Below, piece after piece: positions 23,802 to 33,817 of a stretch of 64,000 nucleotides of DNA. How positions within the stretch are numbered: position 1 is the first letter of the stretch; each line of letters opens with the position of its first letter. The DNA is from Impatiens glandulifera (taxonomy: Eukaryota; Streptophyta; Magnoliopsida; Ericales; Balsaminaceae). A program made the translations under genes and the position numbers. Below the pieces are notes generated by a model, which was given only the letters and a program-made list of their open reading frames with translations, did not search any database and was not told where the DNA came from. The stretch spans positions 21,182,117 through 21,246,116 of the forward strand of contig NC_061866.1 in the NCBI RefSeq assembly GCF_907164915.1, written 5' to 3'.

Positions 23802-26083
23802 TGTTGGGTCAAATTATTTTGACTAAGGGTCAAATCATTTTGACTAACGAAATTTTGATGATGAGTTTGTATAAAACTTAAACTAAGTCGTCTAATGTTT
23901 TTGTGTATGTGCATTAAAACGGGCTAAGTTAGACGTAAGTCTAAATGAGGTTCATTAGACTTACTGACTATTAGACTCATTGAGTTAGACGTACAATCTA
24001 ACAAATATGTAGTTAGATGTGCATTCTACCGGATATGTAGTTAGATGTGCATTCTAACGGATACGTAGTTAGACGTGCAGTCTAACGGATGCGTAGTTAG
24101 ACGTGCAGTCTAACGGATGCGTAGTTAGACGTGCAGTCTAACGGATGCGTAGTTAGACGTGCAATCTAACGGATGCGTAGTTAGACGTGCAGTCTAACGG
24201 ATGCGTAGTTAGACGTGCAGTCTAAAGGATGCGTAGTTAGACGTGCAGTCTAACGGATGCGTAGTTAGGCGTTCAGTCTAACGGATGCGTAGTTAGGCGT
24301 TCAGTCTAACGGATGCGTAGTTAGGCATTCAGTCTAACGGATGCGTAGTTAGGCGTTCAGTGAAACGGATGCGTAGTTAGGCGTTCAGTGTAACGGATGC
24401 GTAGTTAGGCGTTCAGTCTAACGGATGCGTAGTTAGGCGTTCAGTCTAACGGATGCGTAGTTAGGCGTGCAGTCTAACGGATGCGTAGTTAGACGTGTAG
24501 TCTAACGGATGCGTAGTTAGACGTGCAGTCTAACGGATGCGTAGTTAAACGTGCAGTCTAACGGATGCGAAGTTAGACGTACAGTCTAACGGATGCGTAG
24601 TTAGACGTGCAGTCTAACGAATGCGTAGTTAGACGTACAGTCTAACGGATGCGTAGTTAGACGTGCTCTAACGGATGCGTAGTTAGACGTGCTCTAACGG
24701 ATGCGTAGTTAGACGTGCAGTCTAACGGATGCGTAGTTAGACGTGTAGTCTAATGGATGCGTAGTTAGACGTGCAGTCTAACGGATGTTTAGTTAGACGT
24801 GCAGTCTAACGGATGCGTAGTTAGACGTGCAGTCTAACGGATGCGTAGTTAGACGTGCAGTCTAACGGATGCGTAGTTAGACGTGCAGTCTAACGGATGC
24901 GTAGTTAGACGTGCAGTCTAACGGATGCGTAGTTAGACGTGCAGTCTAACGGATGCGTAGTTAGACGTGCAGTCTAACGGATGCGTAGTTAGACGTGCAG
25001 TCTAACGGATGCGTAGTTAGACGTGCAGTCTAACGGATGCGTAGTTAGACGTGTAGTCTAACAGATACGTAGTTAGACGTGCAGTCTAACTCCTTCAGAT
25101 TAGTCTGAGGGGACTCGTAGTTAGACGTGTCGTCTAACACCATTAGACTTGGTGGTCTAATGGATCCTACTATTAGACGGGGGCATCTAACTTCATTAGA
25201 CTTGTGAGTCTAATTGGAGCACGTCTAATGCCTTGCTTCGACAGTTGCTTGAAGCTAGCATCCGTCTACCCACGATCAACTAGCTATACACTACTCCTGC
25301 TCCACTATTCCATGCAGATCAGTATGACAGCCAGTTACATCCAATGAATTAATGCCACGTAATCAAATATTCTTCCCACTACTTGTTTCTTATAGGACAA
25401 TCCTAGAAGAATATTCGGTGCACTACCAGATTGGTACGGCCACGATCATGGTTCTTAGTGTCTGTTGTACCTGTGTACTATGGAGGCTCTCCAATGGGTA
25501 TTCTCCACGTGTCATTATAGAAGATTCGACCGTTGGTACATTCTCTCTATTTAAGGATTCTCAAGGACAACGGACGAACTGCCAGACACTTGATACGAAA
25601 ACTTGTTTACTGAGCTTACAATCTCACGAATTGCTTTATTGCTTTACTGTGTTTGTACATCAAGAGAGAGATAGAATCAAAGTATTGTCTAGATGAGTGA
25701 TATTCTTCAATATATTGTAAGTTGAATAGAGTCTGTTCTGTTCAATAGTGAGCTAGCTTTGCAACTATATTTGATTCTAAGAAAAGTATAGTGAATGCTT
25801 CCGGTGGTTGGAAGAAGGGGTGACGTGACGTAAGAGAGTTTTGCACTGAACATCCATAAACATATCTTTGTGTCATTTACATTTTGACATCTTCTCCTTC
25901 ATCGGTTATTAGCTTCAAACCTGAGAAAATGTTTCCGCACTTGAATCGTTCAAGAGTTTGTAAGGGTTTGTGAAGAATAGAAAGTGATATAAATCCCTAA
26001 CAAGATTTCTATCAAACCGTTTTTGTACGAAGCTATCATCAATAGCTAGACCCCTGTCTCTATTGGTGTCACTGATCCTTTAA
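23802..26083 (+). mobile_element. Solo copia-type LTR in L1 ORF2
   Basis: Flanked by AGTTA on both sides (23797-23801 and 26084-26088). It begins TGTTGGGTCAAATTATTTTG, with ATTTTGATGATGA shortly after; this start resembles Sirevirus-type copia LTRs. It ends GTCACTGATCCTTTAA, where the homologous LTR at 4950-5717 ends GATCCCAACA, so the terminal CA has mutated. There is no internal region, primer site or second LTR. At 2282 bp it is long, half of it being the 28-bp minisatellite. The non-repetitive right part (25250-26083) aligns with the LTR at 4950-5717. Confidence 0.75.
23990..25092. repeat. 28-bp palindromic minisatellite, about 39 copies
   Basis: The unit is GGATGCGTAGTTAGACGTGC followed by AGTCTAAC. 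Each unit contains a perfect inverted repeat, TTAGAC-GTGCA-GTCTAA. Units at the left edge are diverged (ATATGTAGTTAGATGTGCATTC). A contiguous block of about eight units (24263-24470) carries TTAGGCGTTCAG instead, and two adjacent units near 24661-24710 lack three bases. Outside the regular array, the flanks to about 23930 and 25230 hold related solitary palindromes such as TTAGACTTGTGAGTCTAA. The order of variants suggests stepwise local amplification. Confidence 0.95.
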
Positions 26084-29000
26084 AGTTATAATTTGAAAGA
26101 TATGTTGGGTGAAGTGTGGGCAAAAAATGTGGAGTGTTCAAACATGTTAAGGGTCTTAAAAAAGCTCAGACTTCTAAAAATCTAACTGATAAAGTTTGAC
26201 AAGAAAAAGTTTAGTAACATCTCTAAATGAGTCCAAATAGCCAAAATTGAGTTAAAAGAAGTCCAAAGCAAGTTACTTGGGGAAGAAAATGATGAGAAAC
26301 TAAACGAGGAAGAAAAAGATGCCCTTGACAATTTTAGAAAGTTGAGCTTATTAGAATAGAATTTTGGGAAAAATAAATCAAGGAAGAATTGTCTTTCTCT
26401 AGGTGACAAGAATACTACCTTCTTCTATCAGAAATGTATGGCTAGGAATCTGAAAAACAATATTTACAGGCTGAAGAATGATGAGGGTGAATATGTAATG
26501 GGACATAAAGGGGTACAAGATCTCGTCATCAACTTCTATAAAGAGCTTATGGGTACAAAAAAATCGCAACCAAGTCATCTGAAAACCTTATACTAGATTA
26601 TCGATAAAAGAGTTTATGCCGAAGACAATCAAGATCTAATCAGGGTTGTGACACGGGATGAAGTAAAATAGGCTTTGTTCAGCATCAACGGTAATAAAAG
26701 CCCGGGTCTAGATGGTTTTAATGCTCAATTCTTTCAGGAAAATTGTCCGGTTGTGGGTCACGATATTACGGAAGAGGTTCTGGAATTTTTTAAGAACAGA
26801 AAGATGCTCAAGTAGTGGAGCACTACAATCCTGACTCTTATACCCAAAACCTCAGTTCCCAAAAAGTTTCAAGATTTCAGACCGATTTCATGTTGCCATG
26901 TCGTTTAAAAAATAATTTCAAAAATTCTTTCAAAACGATTTAAAAATGTCATTGGTAAAATTGTTAGTTTAAATCGGTCTTCATTCATTCCCGGTCGAAC
27001 TATCTCACATAACATTTTGATCATGCAAAACCTCCTCAAAGGTTATGGGAAGAGAAAAATATCCCCGAGAGTGGCTTTCAAAATTGATATTAAAAAGTCT
27101 TTGATTATGTTAGAAGTGAATCCATTCGGGACTTTATGGGCGTATCCGGTTTTCTTGTGATATTATAGAATGGATCATGCAATGCGTTTCTACCTCTCGT
27201 TTTGTAGCTAGCGTTAATGGGATCCACGGAGGCTACTTCAAGTGTAAAAATGGCGTGAGGCAGGTAGATCACCTATCATCTCACTTTTTTGTCATCGTCA
27301 TGACGATCTTTGAGAGAGTATTTACGACGTTCTAAAATAATCGATTATACATCTTCCACCCATTCTATGAGGAGGAGAAGATCGCTCATTTATGCTTTGC
27401 TGATGATTTATTCATTCTCGCGCATGCTGACGTAGATTCCATAAAAACTGTAAGAGCTGCACTAACATTTTTTTCTAAGGTTACAGGTTTGACTATAATT
27501 GAGAACAAGAGTTCTATGGAGGAGTAAAAGAGGAATCGAAAGCAAACATCTACAACATCATGGGCATCGCAAAAGGAAGCTTCCTAGTAAGATACTTAGG
27601 CATACCATATTCAAATCTCGCACTACAGACCACTAATTGAGAAAGTAAAGAACTCAATTTTCAACTGGGCAACAAAGAAACTTACATATGCTAGAAGAAT
27701 TGAGCTAGTCAAAGCGTGATAATGGGAATCATCGGTTAATGGTCGCAGCAACTCGTGCTCCCGAAGAAGGTAATGAAAGAACTTGATGCGCTAATGAAAA
27801 ACTTTATTTGGGGAAGTAGTGGGAAATGCGGGAAGATGGTTAAGTGTACCGCACTTCGCAAACCAAAGGAAGAATGCAACATAGGGCTCAAAAATTATGT
27901 TGAATGGAATAAAACATTGACGTAGAAGCACTTATGGACCATCGAGAGAAAACAAGAATCACTTTGGATCAAGTGGGTCCACACCCAGTTTATGAAACAC
28001 CAATCAAGCGTTTGGATATCCAAAATAAGCGAAGGTATGGGATGTTCGTTAAAGAAAATCATTAAGCTAATAAACAATATTGTAGGACTTATTGATATTA
28101 GTTGGGGAGACGGAAGAAACACATTGTTTTGGCATGATCCCTAGTATGAGAACCAACCACTAATAAATAAAGAGGAATTTAGAAACATGAGGATTAGACA
28201 GGACTGCCTAGCTGCCAAGGTTATAGACATTAAAGACGGGCTATGGAATTCGCTCCTTAGACGAATATCGGTGGGGCGGCGCATTCTCTAACATATCAGT
28301 AACATCCAATTCAACGAAAGAACATACGTACATCGATGGAAAGCCGAGGAAAATGGGATGATACTTTCAAGTAAAGTGTGGAACACCATCCGAGAGAATG
28401 AGAAAACAATAGATTGGGATAATCTGGTTTGGTCGTCAAAGGTTATCCCGAGACACTAATTTATCCTTTGGGTTGCATTTCAGGAAAGGCTAAACACGAG
28501 AGATCGCGTCAAAAAGTACATGGAAATTCCGGATTAGAGTTGTCTACTGTGTGAAGAGAATGAAGAAACAATTGATCATCTCTTTGGGAACTGTTTATTT
28601 GCCTCGAAACTTTGGAATAAAGTTGCAAAAAATATGGAGATGACCAGATTCCCAAGAGACTATAAAGAAATCAAGTGGCTATGAAGAAAGCGAAGGGCAC
28701 AATGTTTAAGTCAAAGATTTTCAAATGCGGATTCGTCTCAACAATTTACAACATCTGGTGGAAGAGAAATGCAAGGGCATTCTCGAGGAATATAAGAAGT
28801 TTGGAGTAGGCATGTGATGATATTGTAACTAACTATAACTCGAATATCCATACATAGAGAAGAGCCCCAAAAACGAACAGAATTGGAACCTCTACAGGAA
28901 CTGGAAGGTATCATATTAGGAACTCACCAAAGAAGTTATTTTTTTAGTGAGATAAACACAATTTAAATTTATTTGTAATTTCGATGATTGTTTGTAATTC

Positions 29001-29193
29001 ATTTGCTTTTAGACCGTAATGAACTTAATTTTCCTAGTCTTATCTAGGAAAATACAGAAACTCATTTGTTTTTTGTTTTTTTTTCGTTTTTAGGAATTTT
29101 TTATGAAAAAACGTTAAGTCGTTTTCCCAAAAAAAATACAAGAAAACAAAGATTACAAACACACATTAAAAACTGTATCAAATCCTAATTATC

Positions 29194-29948
29194 TCAAACA
29201 TAATTTTTATTTCCATACCAACTTGTTGTTTCAATAGGTTGTCTTCCTCTTCCCCTTGTCGTTTCTCTTCCCCTTCCCTTTCCTCTTTCAATGAAAGGGG
29301 GATGAACTGAAGATGTTGATGAATATTGTCTATTCTCATTTTGATTTCTTTTCTTATATGAACTCGTTCTGATTTGATAGAAATAATTATTCTTCAGGAT
29401 TTCTAGGTTCTTCACATTGTTGTTCTCAACTTTAATTTCTAGATCATGATGTTAATTTTCTTCAGCTTCAACTTTGAAATACTCAGCAACTTTGAATTTT
29501 TCTATATCAACTTGGGAATTCTCTTATTCATCTTGATTAGCCTGAGTATTTTCCTCTTTGTTTTCATCACAAACCACTTCAACTTGATTTGATTACGATT
29601 CCTCAACTTGATTGAGGTTCCATTTCCTTCTTCGTACTGTTTATTATTGTACATAATTTTCTTTATCTTCTATTTCATGTCTTTAACCACATTTTACTCT
29701 TTCATTATAGGAACCTCTATTTCATTTTCATACATCTTTACTTTCTGGCCTTTATAAAATTTCTAATCTTCTTCCTTAGCCAAATCACATTTTGGGTTTA
29801 AATGTTAGAAAGTATTGCAGAAAAAGCATATGTATGGCCTCCACTCATTAGTGATTTCTATGACAGTAGGTTTTCCTTTTCTGTCTACTATTGTCATACT
29901 TTTCGGTAGTGTGATTTTAGGATACACCTCAATGCTAATTCTAGTAAT
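29194..29948 (-). pseudogene. LINE ORF1 relic, C-terminal part (minus strand)
   Basis: From the CACTA boundary leftwards the frame gives ISIEVYPKITLPKSMTI, then EWRPYICFFCNTF and HLNPKCDLAKEE. This matches the DUF4283 to CCHC (zf-CCHC_4) region of plant LINE ORF1/gag-like proteins, with a C..C...H....C knuckle. An acidic linker with several stops follows. The end is basic and RG-rich (ERGKGRGRETTRGRGRQ), a nucleic-acid-binding type tail, with a stop at about 29194. Confidence 0.7.
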
Positions 29949-30059
29949 CACTAGTAAAAAATTAATTATTATGGAGGGCAGAAACTCTCGGAGAAAAGGT
30001 CCATGCCTTCGGTGAAAGAAATCACCGAGGGCAATAAACGCCCTCGACGCGTCTCGGTG

Positions 30060-30255
30060 AAACAACTGTCGGAGAAAATAAAAGCGTGTTTGTGAGGGCA
30101 GTGAAAGTCCTCGGAGATAATAAAAGAGTATTTGTGAGGGAAGTTCTAATGCCCTCGGAAATAATAAAAGAGTATTTGTGAGGGCAGTTCTAATGCCCTC
30201 GGAAATAATAAAAGTGCATTTGTGAGGGCAGTTCTAATGCTCTCGGAAATTTCTT
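30060..30255. repeat. Subterminal tandem repeats of the CACTA element
   Basis: A unit of about 45 bp (TTTGTGAGGGCAGTTCTAAT, then GCCCTCGGAAATAATAAAAG) repeats about four times. Scattered relatives of the same GCCCTCGG motif sit at the other end (32165-32310). Such subterminal motifs are the usual transposase-binding sites in this superfamily. Confidence 0.85.
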
Positions 30256-30524
30256 TAATTTATTAACAAAAACATTTAAAATGCTCTCGGGTATACTTTT
30301 TTTTTAAAAAAAATAAAACGTTTTAAAACCGAATTTTATCTATTTTATACCAAACAATTTCAAACCTGCTACATACACAAATTAGAAATACTTAATTTGA
30401 TATACAAAAATCCCAATAATTAAAAAATACAATTATCCAATAAACTTCAATCTTCAATTCATTCAACATTATAATATCTAATAAACCAAAATACCAATTA
30501 ACCCAAAAAAATATCATATACCAA

Positions 30525-30890
30525 CTAACGCCGCCAACTGGTTCTGAAATTCTTCCCTTTGTATTTGTGACTCAAGAGCTTGTCTTTCAATTTCAAGTTG
30601 CATTTCTTCCCTTTGTCTTTGTGACTCAAGAGCTTGTCTTTCAATTTTAATTTGCATTTGTCTTTGCGCCTCTTGAGCTTCTTTTTGTGCCTCTTGTGCT
30701 TCTCTTTGTGCCTCTTGTACTTCTGTTTTAGCCTCACGAGATCCTCTTTGTGACTCAAGATTAAAGCCTCCAGTTGTTCTCTTTTCAAAACCTCCTCTTG
30801 TAATTCAGTACACAATTTCTCAACCTTTTGCTCACTCCGTTGATTTTTGCTTCTACCACGCAAATCTCCTCTAAACTGGGTTGGCCTTAC
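30525..30890 (-). pseudogene. Coiled-coil C-terminus of a CACTA transposase-type protein, frameshifted
   Basis: Two overlapping frames are needed. The first reads RSEQKVEKLCTELQEEVLKR and continues to EQLEALIL. The true continuation after a frameshift near 30765 is LESQRGSREAKTEVQEAQRE, then repeats of EAQ and two near-identical ERQALESQ(R/I)QREE(M/F)Q blocks, ending QNQLAALVGI and a stop. Gln/Glu/Arg-rich coiled-coil ends of this kind are typical of plant transposase proteins of the Ptta/En/Spm group. The uninterrupted 112-codon frame that covers the region reads the repeats out of frame as Lys-rich sequence. No catalytic domain is present. Confidence 0.6.
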
Positions 30891-31529
30891 AATGATTTAT
30901 ATGAATAATAAGTCAAAATTCACAGTATAATTTGTATTATTATCTAAAGGAAATCAATTCAAACATGGAAAGTGATTGATTAATAGTCAGCATAGAAATG
31001 AAGAAGAACTAACCAGAAAGGCTAATATTTTGCAAGAATAGATCCAACAGCCAACAAAGAATACCAAAGACTGATATGTTGAGCTTTAGTCCTGTGTATA
31101 TTAAAATAAACTTTCAGCTTCATTCCCAAAAATGCTGAATAATGAGAACAATGGATGAATATTTGTATTCATACTAATTTTCAGGATCTGTTTTTTTTTC
31201 TATTCAAAATGAACTACACATAATACATCAAACAAGAGCATAACCTTCTCCTCATCACATACATTACTTTTCATTTAATCGCAAAATTTCCATCCAAGTG
31301 GTAAAACCCTAATAAAAACAATTGAATTGAAGCTTATACATTATTTGTGATAAGCTATTGGATGGAGACCCAAAGAGTGAGACTCACTAGCTAGCAATCA
31401 GAAATTAGTAATCTTTCTAAGAAGCAAGGTGATATATAATACATCAATCATATATATGGAGAATACAAAAACAAACATACTAAAAATGAAGTTTCAAACA
31501 CATAAACCCTAATATTGCTGAGAACCTGG

Positions 31530-31765
31530 TTGATTTCACTACATTTGATATTTCCGAAATAACAAATAAACTAACACGGTTGATTTCAGAAAAAAACAAA
31601 CTAACTAAACAAACCACGGTTGATTTTACTGCATTTGATATTTCAGAAAGAACAAACTAACTAAACAAACCACAGTTGATTTCACTATTTGATATTTCAG
31701 AAAGAACAAACAAACTAACACGGTTGATTTCTGAAAGAACAAACTAGCTAAATAAACTAACCTGC
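31530..31765. repeat. ~60-bp tandem repeat inside the CACTA element
   Basis: Four degenerate copies share GGTTGATTTCA, TTTGATATTTCAGAAAGAAC and AAACTAACTAAACAAACCAC. They lie just inside the putative leader exon and may be part of its first intron. Confidence 0.7.
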
Positions 31766-32332
31766 AGGGCGAAGGTCGTCGGTAGGTCGAAGGACAGGTA
31801 GAATCTGTGGCCGGAGCGGTGGAGGGAGGATGAACCGAATCAATAAAGGCTAGATGTGGGCGGGCTGGAGGAATCAGTTACGAAGGGGATCTGTAATCAA
31901 TCGCCCACATTTTCAGTCATCGACACACAAGTTACGAATGGGATCGGAGATTTGTCGCAGAGATCTGTGGCGGAGATCTATTGCGGATCGGCGGAGCAAG
32001 AGAGGCGGAAGCAAGAGGAATAAGAAGAAAGAAAGGAAGAAAGAAAAGGGGGGCGGATCGACGGAGCAGGAGAGGCGGAAGCGAGAGGAAGAAGAAGAAA
32101 GAAACAAAGGAAAAGAAAGAAAAGGGGGCAAATTAAAAAACATTTTCGCCGAAAGTTGAAGATTAAAGCCCTCGGAAATAAATCTTGTCTGCGAGAGATT
32201 CATGAAGCCCTCGGTGTCCTTCATTTTATCAGCGAGGGAATAAAGATGCTCTCGGTTATAATTATATTTCCGAGCGCATTTGATAACTTTCGATGAGTCA
32301 CCTCGGTAATTACATATTTTTTACTAGTGAAT

Positions 32333-33480
32333 GATATGTGCTCTCCTCCTTCAGTAATTGAGTCCATGTATAATGGTCTACCTAATTAACCTATAAAATG
32401 ACTAAGGGCTTTAGAATTGTACATATGTGTAGGTATATTCTAGAGTTTAAACCATATCTGTGTAGTTTCTTTTGACTTACTCAATAGGTTCACCCATTTT
32501 CCATCTTCATATAGTTAGATCATATATATGTATGCCCATTTCCTAAAATTTCGTCCATATTAGATCCCTTTTTGAATTTAAAGAAATATATATCATGGAC
32601 ATTTTCTGAAATCTTCTCTAGCCCTTTTCCTTTTTATTGCTTCAACATTGCCTCTATCGTAATTGGGAAGGATACTATGTTTTTTCCAATGTAATTTTCC
32701 ACAACTACATTTTCCCATTCCTTTATACATTTTCCTCTATTTCAGTAATTTAAATTAGAAAGGAGAATTCAGTACCTCCAATTTTATTTGTGTATTGTCC
32801 AAGTAGATTTCCCTTTATAGGCATGATCTTCTATCTTTTTGTATTGTTGTTTTTCCAGACTTCATTAGTTTTCCATGTCGAGTTATTCTTGGTAGTATAT
32901 GACTTAGATTTGAGAGTCTTCATCAACTCCTTCATTATAGCAACTGACCATTAAACAATTTTTTCATATTCTTTTTTTTAGTAGATTCAAGTTTTGAAGA
33001 TAGTGGATATTGAGTTGAATTGTAATATGTTGTGCTTTCTCCTTATTAATGACAATTTCTCCCATGTCGACATGCATAATGAACTTTGTAATATGATTTT
33101 TTAGACGCTTTCTCCTTATTAATGACAATTTCTCCCATGTCGACATGCATAATGAACTTTGTAATATGATTTTTTAGACCAAACAGATTAGCTTTTTCAT
33201 TATAGCGTATTTTTTAAGATCATTCATTATCCTTTTGTTTTCTTGCATTATTTTTTACAAAACATTTTTTAGCAGCATTTGGAGCAGATTACTTACTTGT
33301 GTTGTTATACTACTGTTCTTTGCTGACTTTTTTAATCAATTTTTTCAATTTTTTCAATTTCTTTGACTATTGTTTCCTTAATTTCTTCTAGTACAAATTC
33401 CTTGAGTTTTTTAGATTTATTAATTTTGTTCTTCCCCTTCCCTATAATGGCATAGACAGTAATAGAACATAGTAATTACA
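32333..33480 (-). pseudogene. LINE ORF1 relic, N-terminal and DUF4283 part (minus strand)
   Basis: Reading leftwards from a Lys/Glu-rich start (GKGKNKINKSKKLKEFVLEE) the relic reaches a DUF4283-like region with YEDGKWVNLLSKSKETTQIW, then TKVEYIPTHMYN-like and LGRPLYMDSITEGGEHI segments. It stops at the CACTA boundary and resumes at 29948. A 73-bp tandem duplication (33034-33179) and several stops disrupt it. The order N-terminus, DUF4283, CCHC, RG tail agrees with a complete ORF1 on this strand. Confidence 0.6.
33034..33179. repeat. 73-bp tandem duplication in LINE ORF1
   Basis: Two adjacent copies beginning GCTTTCTCCTTATTAATGAC and ending GATTTTTTAGAC are identical by eye, which suggests a recent slippage or unequal-exchange event. 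Confidence 0.95.
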
Positions 33481-33489
33481 GAAATCTTA

Positions 33490-33817
33490 AAGATGATCAC
33501 AGATAAACCGCAATCGAGGGAAAATTCTAGTGGCGCTTAATGGCTAACTTACGGCACAAGATAATAGCATGTCTCCCGTGCCAATCGCGTCGTGCCGCTT
33601 GTGCCTATCGTGTCGCCTGTGTCGATCGTACCGTGTCGCTTGTTCCAATCGTGATTCCTTTGATCAATGATGATTCTAGTGCTGATTTGCTGACTTACAA
33701 CGCAAGAAAATATTGTGTCGATTGTGACGTGCCGACTATGCCTATCATCCTGTCGTGTCGTATCGCCTGTGCCGATTGCAATTCTTTTGATTTATTGTTG
33801 ATTTTTTTGTAAGAACG
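33490..33817. repeat. GC-richer repetitive block, probably LINE 5' UTR
   Basis: Degenerate direct repeats share GTGTCG(C/T)(C/T)TGTGCCGAT(C/T)G and a longer block ending CAATCGTGATTCCTTTGAT. A second copy is near 33700-33810 (GCAATTCTTTTGAT). It lies between ORF1 and the FAR1 junction, where a LINE 5' UTR is expected. An open plus-strand frame here is a by-product. Confidence 0.5.

Larger units (their letters stand above)
23058..28950 (+). pseudogene. L1 ORF2 relic (endonuclease, reverse transcriptase, zf-RVT), interrupted by a solo LTR
   Basis: From the ATG at 23058 the frame gives MNIITWNIRGLNDPLK, the start of the apurinic endonuclease domain. VLGDFNGTR (about 23455) and SDHNPIKLFW (about 23712-23741) follow. 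The frame resumes after the LTR (26084 onward) with RT segments NGNKSPGLDGF, LIPK, DFRPISCC, SFIPGRTI and VAFKIDIKK. The catalytic FADD is at 27396-27407 and GVRQVDHLS lies upstream. The C-terminal zf-RVT region has LVWSSKVIP, LCEENEETIDHLFGNC and NIWWKRNARAF (about 28410-28790). Many stops and frameshifts are present. Splicing out the LTR and one AGTTA restores an unbroken reading frame at the insertion point (MES-Y-NLKDMLGEVW), confirming that the LTR arrived later. Confidence 0.85.
22043..29136 (+). mobile_element. 5'-truncated L1-type LINE inserted in the 3' UTR of the minus-strand LINE
   Basis: The element is flanked by ATACAAGAAAAC at 22031-22042 and 29136-29147, a 12-bp target-site duplication that overlaps the A tract by one base. 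It starts abruptly inside an Asn/Gln/Lys-rich ORF1 C-terminal linker (22043-22700). ORF2 and a 3' UTR follow, ending in an A-rich tail at 29127-29136. Subtracting the solo LTR leaves about 4.8 kb. 5' truncation plus a short duplication is what target-primed reverse transcription gives. Confidence 0.75.
29949..32329 (-). mobile_element. CACTA (En/Spm-type) element, non-autonomous or decayed
   Basis: The left end is CACTAGTAAAAAATTAATTA and the right end, reverse complemented, is CACTAGTAAAAAATATGTAA. Both are flanked by AAT (29946-29948 and 32330-32332), the 3-bp duplication of CACTA elements. Both subterminal regions are full of GCCCTCGG/CGAGGGC-type motifs. The only protein trace is a minus-strand coiled-coil region at 30525-30890, so the element's 5' side is the right end. 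A GC-rich segment with a good splice donor (CTGCAG then GTTAGT near 31763, minus strand) looks like a leader exon. It sits inside the LINE ORF1; removing it and one AAT reconnects ORF1. Confidence 0.92.
21886..33817 (-). mobile_element. Nested insertion: minus-strand LINE carrying ORF1 but no ORF2, split by other elements
   Basis: The outermost unit reads right to left. A GC-rich 5' region (about 33817-33490) leads into ORF1 (about 33470-32333 and 29948-29194), then a short 3' UTR (29193-29148 plus 22042-21886) ending TTTTAACCGTTTTCTC and an A tract. Removing the plus-strand L1 (22043-29136, plus one 12-bp duplication) and the CACTA (29949-32329, plus one AAT) leaves about 2.4 kb. ORF1 is followed directly by a 3' end and no endonuclease or reverse transcriptase on this strand. 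Its 3' tail is homologous to that of the L1 inside it (GTCGTTTTCCC plus A tract at 29120-29136). No clear target-site duplication was found at the FAR1 site. Confidence 0.65.

Noticed and set aside
23990..25092. CRISPR-like appearance of the regular array
   Set aside because: Units are contiguous 28-bp repeats with no unique spacers, in a eukaryotic LTR; it is a minisatellite.
30525..30863. A Lys/His-rich 112-residue minus-strand protein
   Set aside because: The Lys-rich part is an out-of-register reading of ERQALESQ-type coiled-coil repeats; the genuine frame continues after a frameshift.
31854..32224. Arg/Lys/Glu-rich frame on plus and Phe/Ser/Leu-rich frame on minus
   Set aside because: Both come from a purine-rich low-complexity leader region of the CACTA element.
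21886..33817. A single LINE with an internal inversion (twin priming)
   Set aside because: There are two separate 3' tails (21886 side on minus, 29136 on plus) and a 12-bp duplication bracketing the plus-strand part, so two insertions explain the data better.
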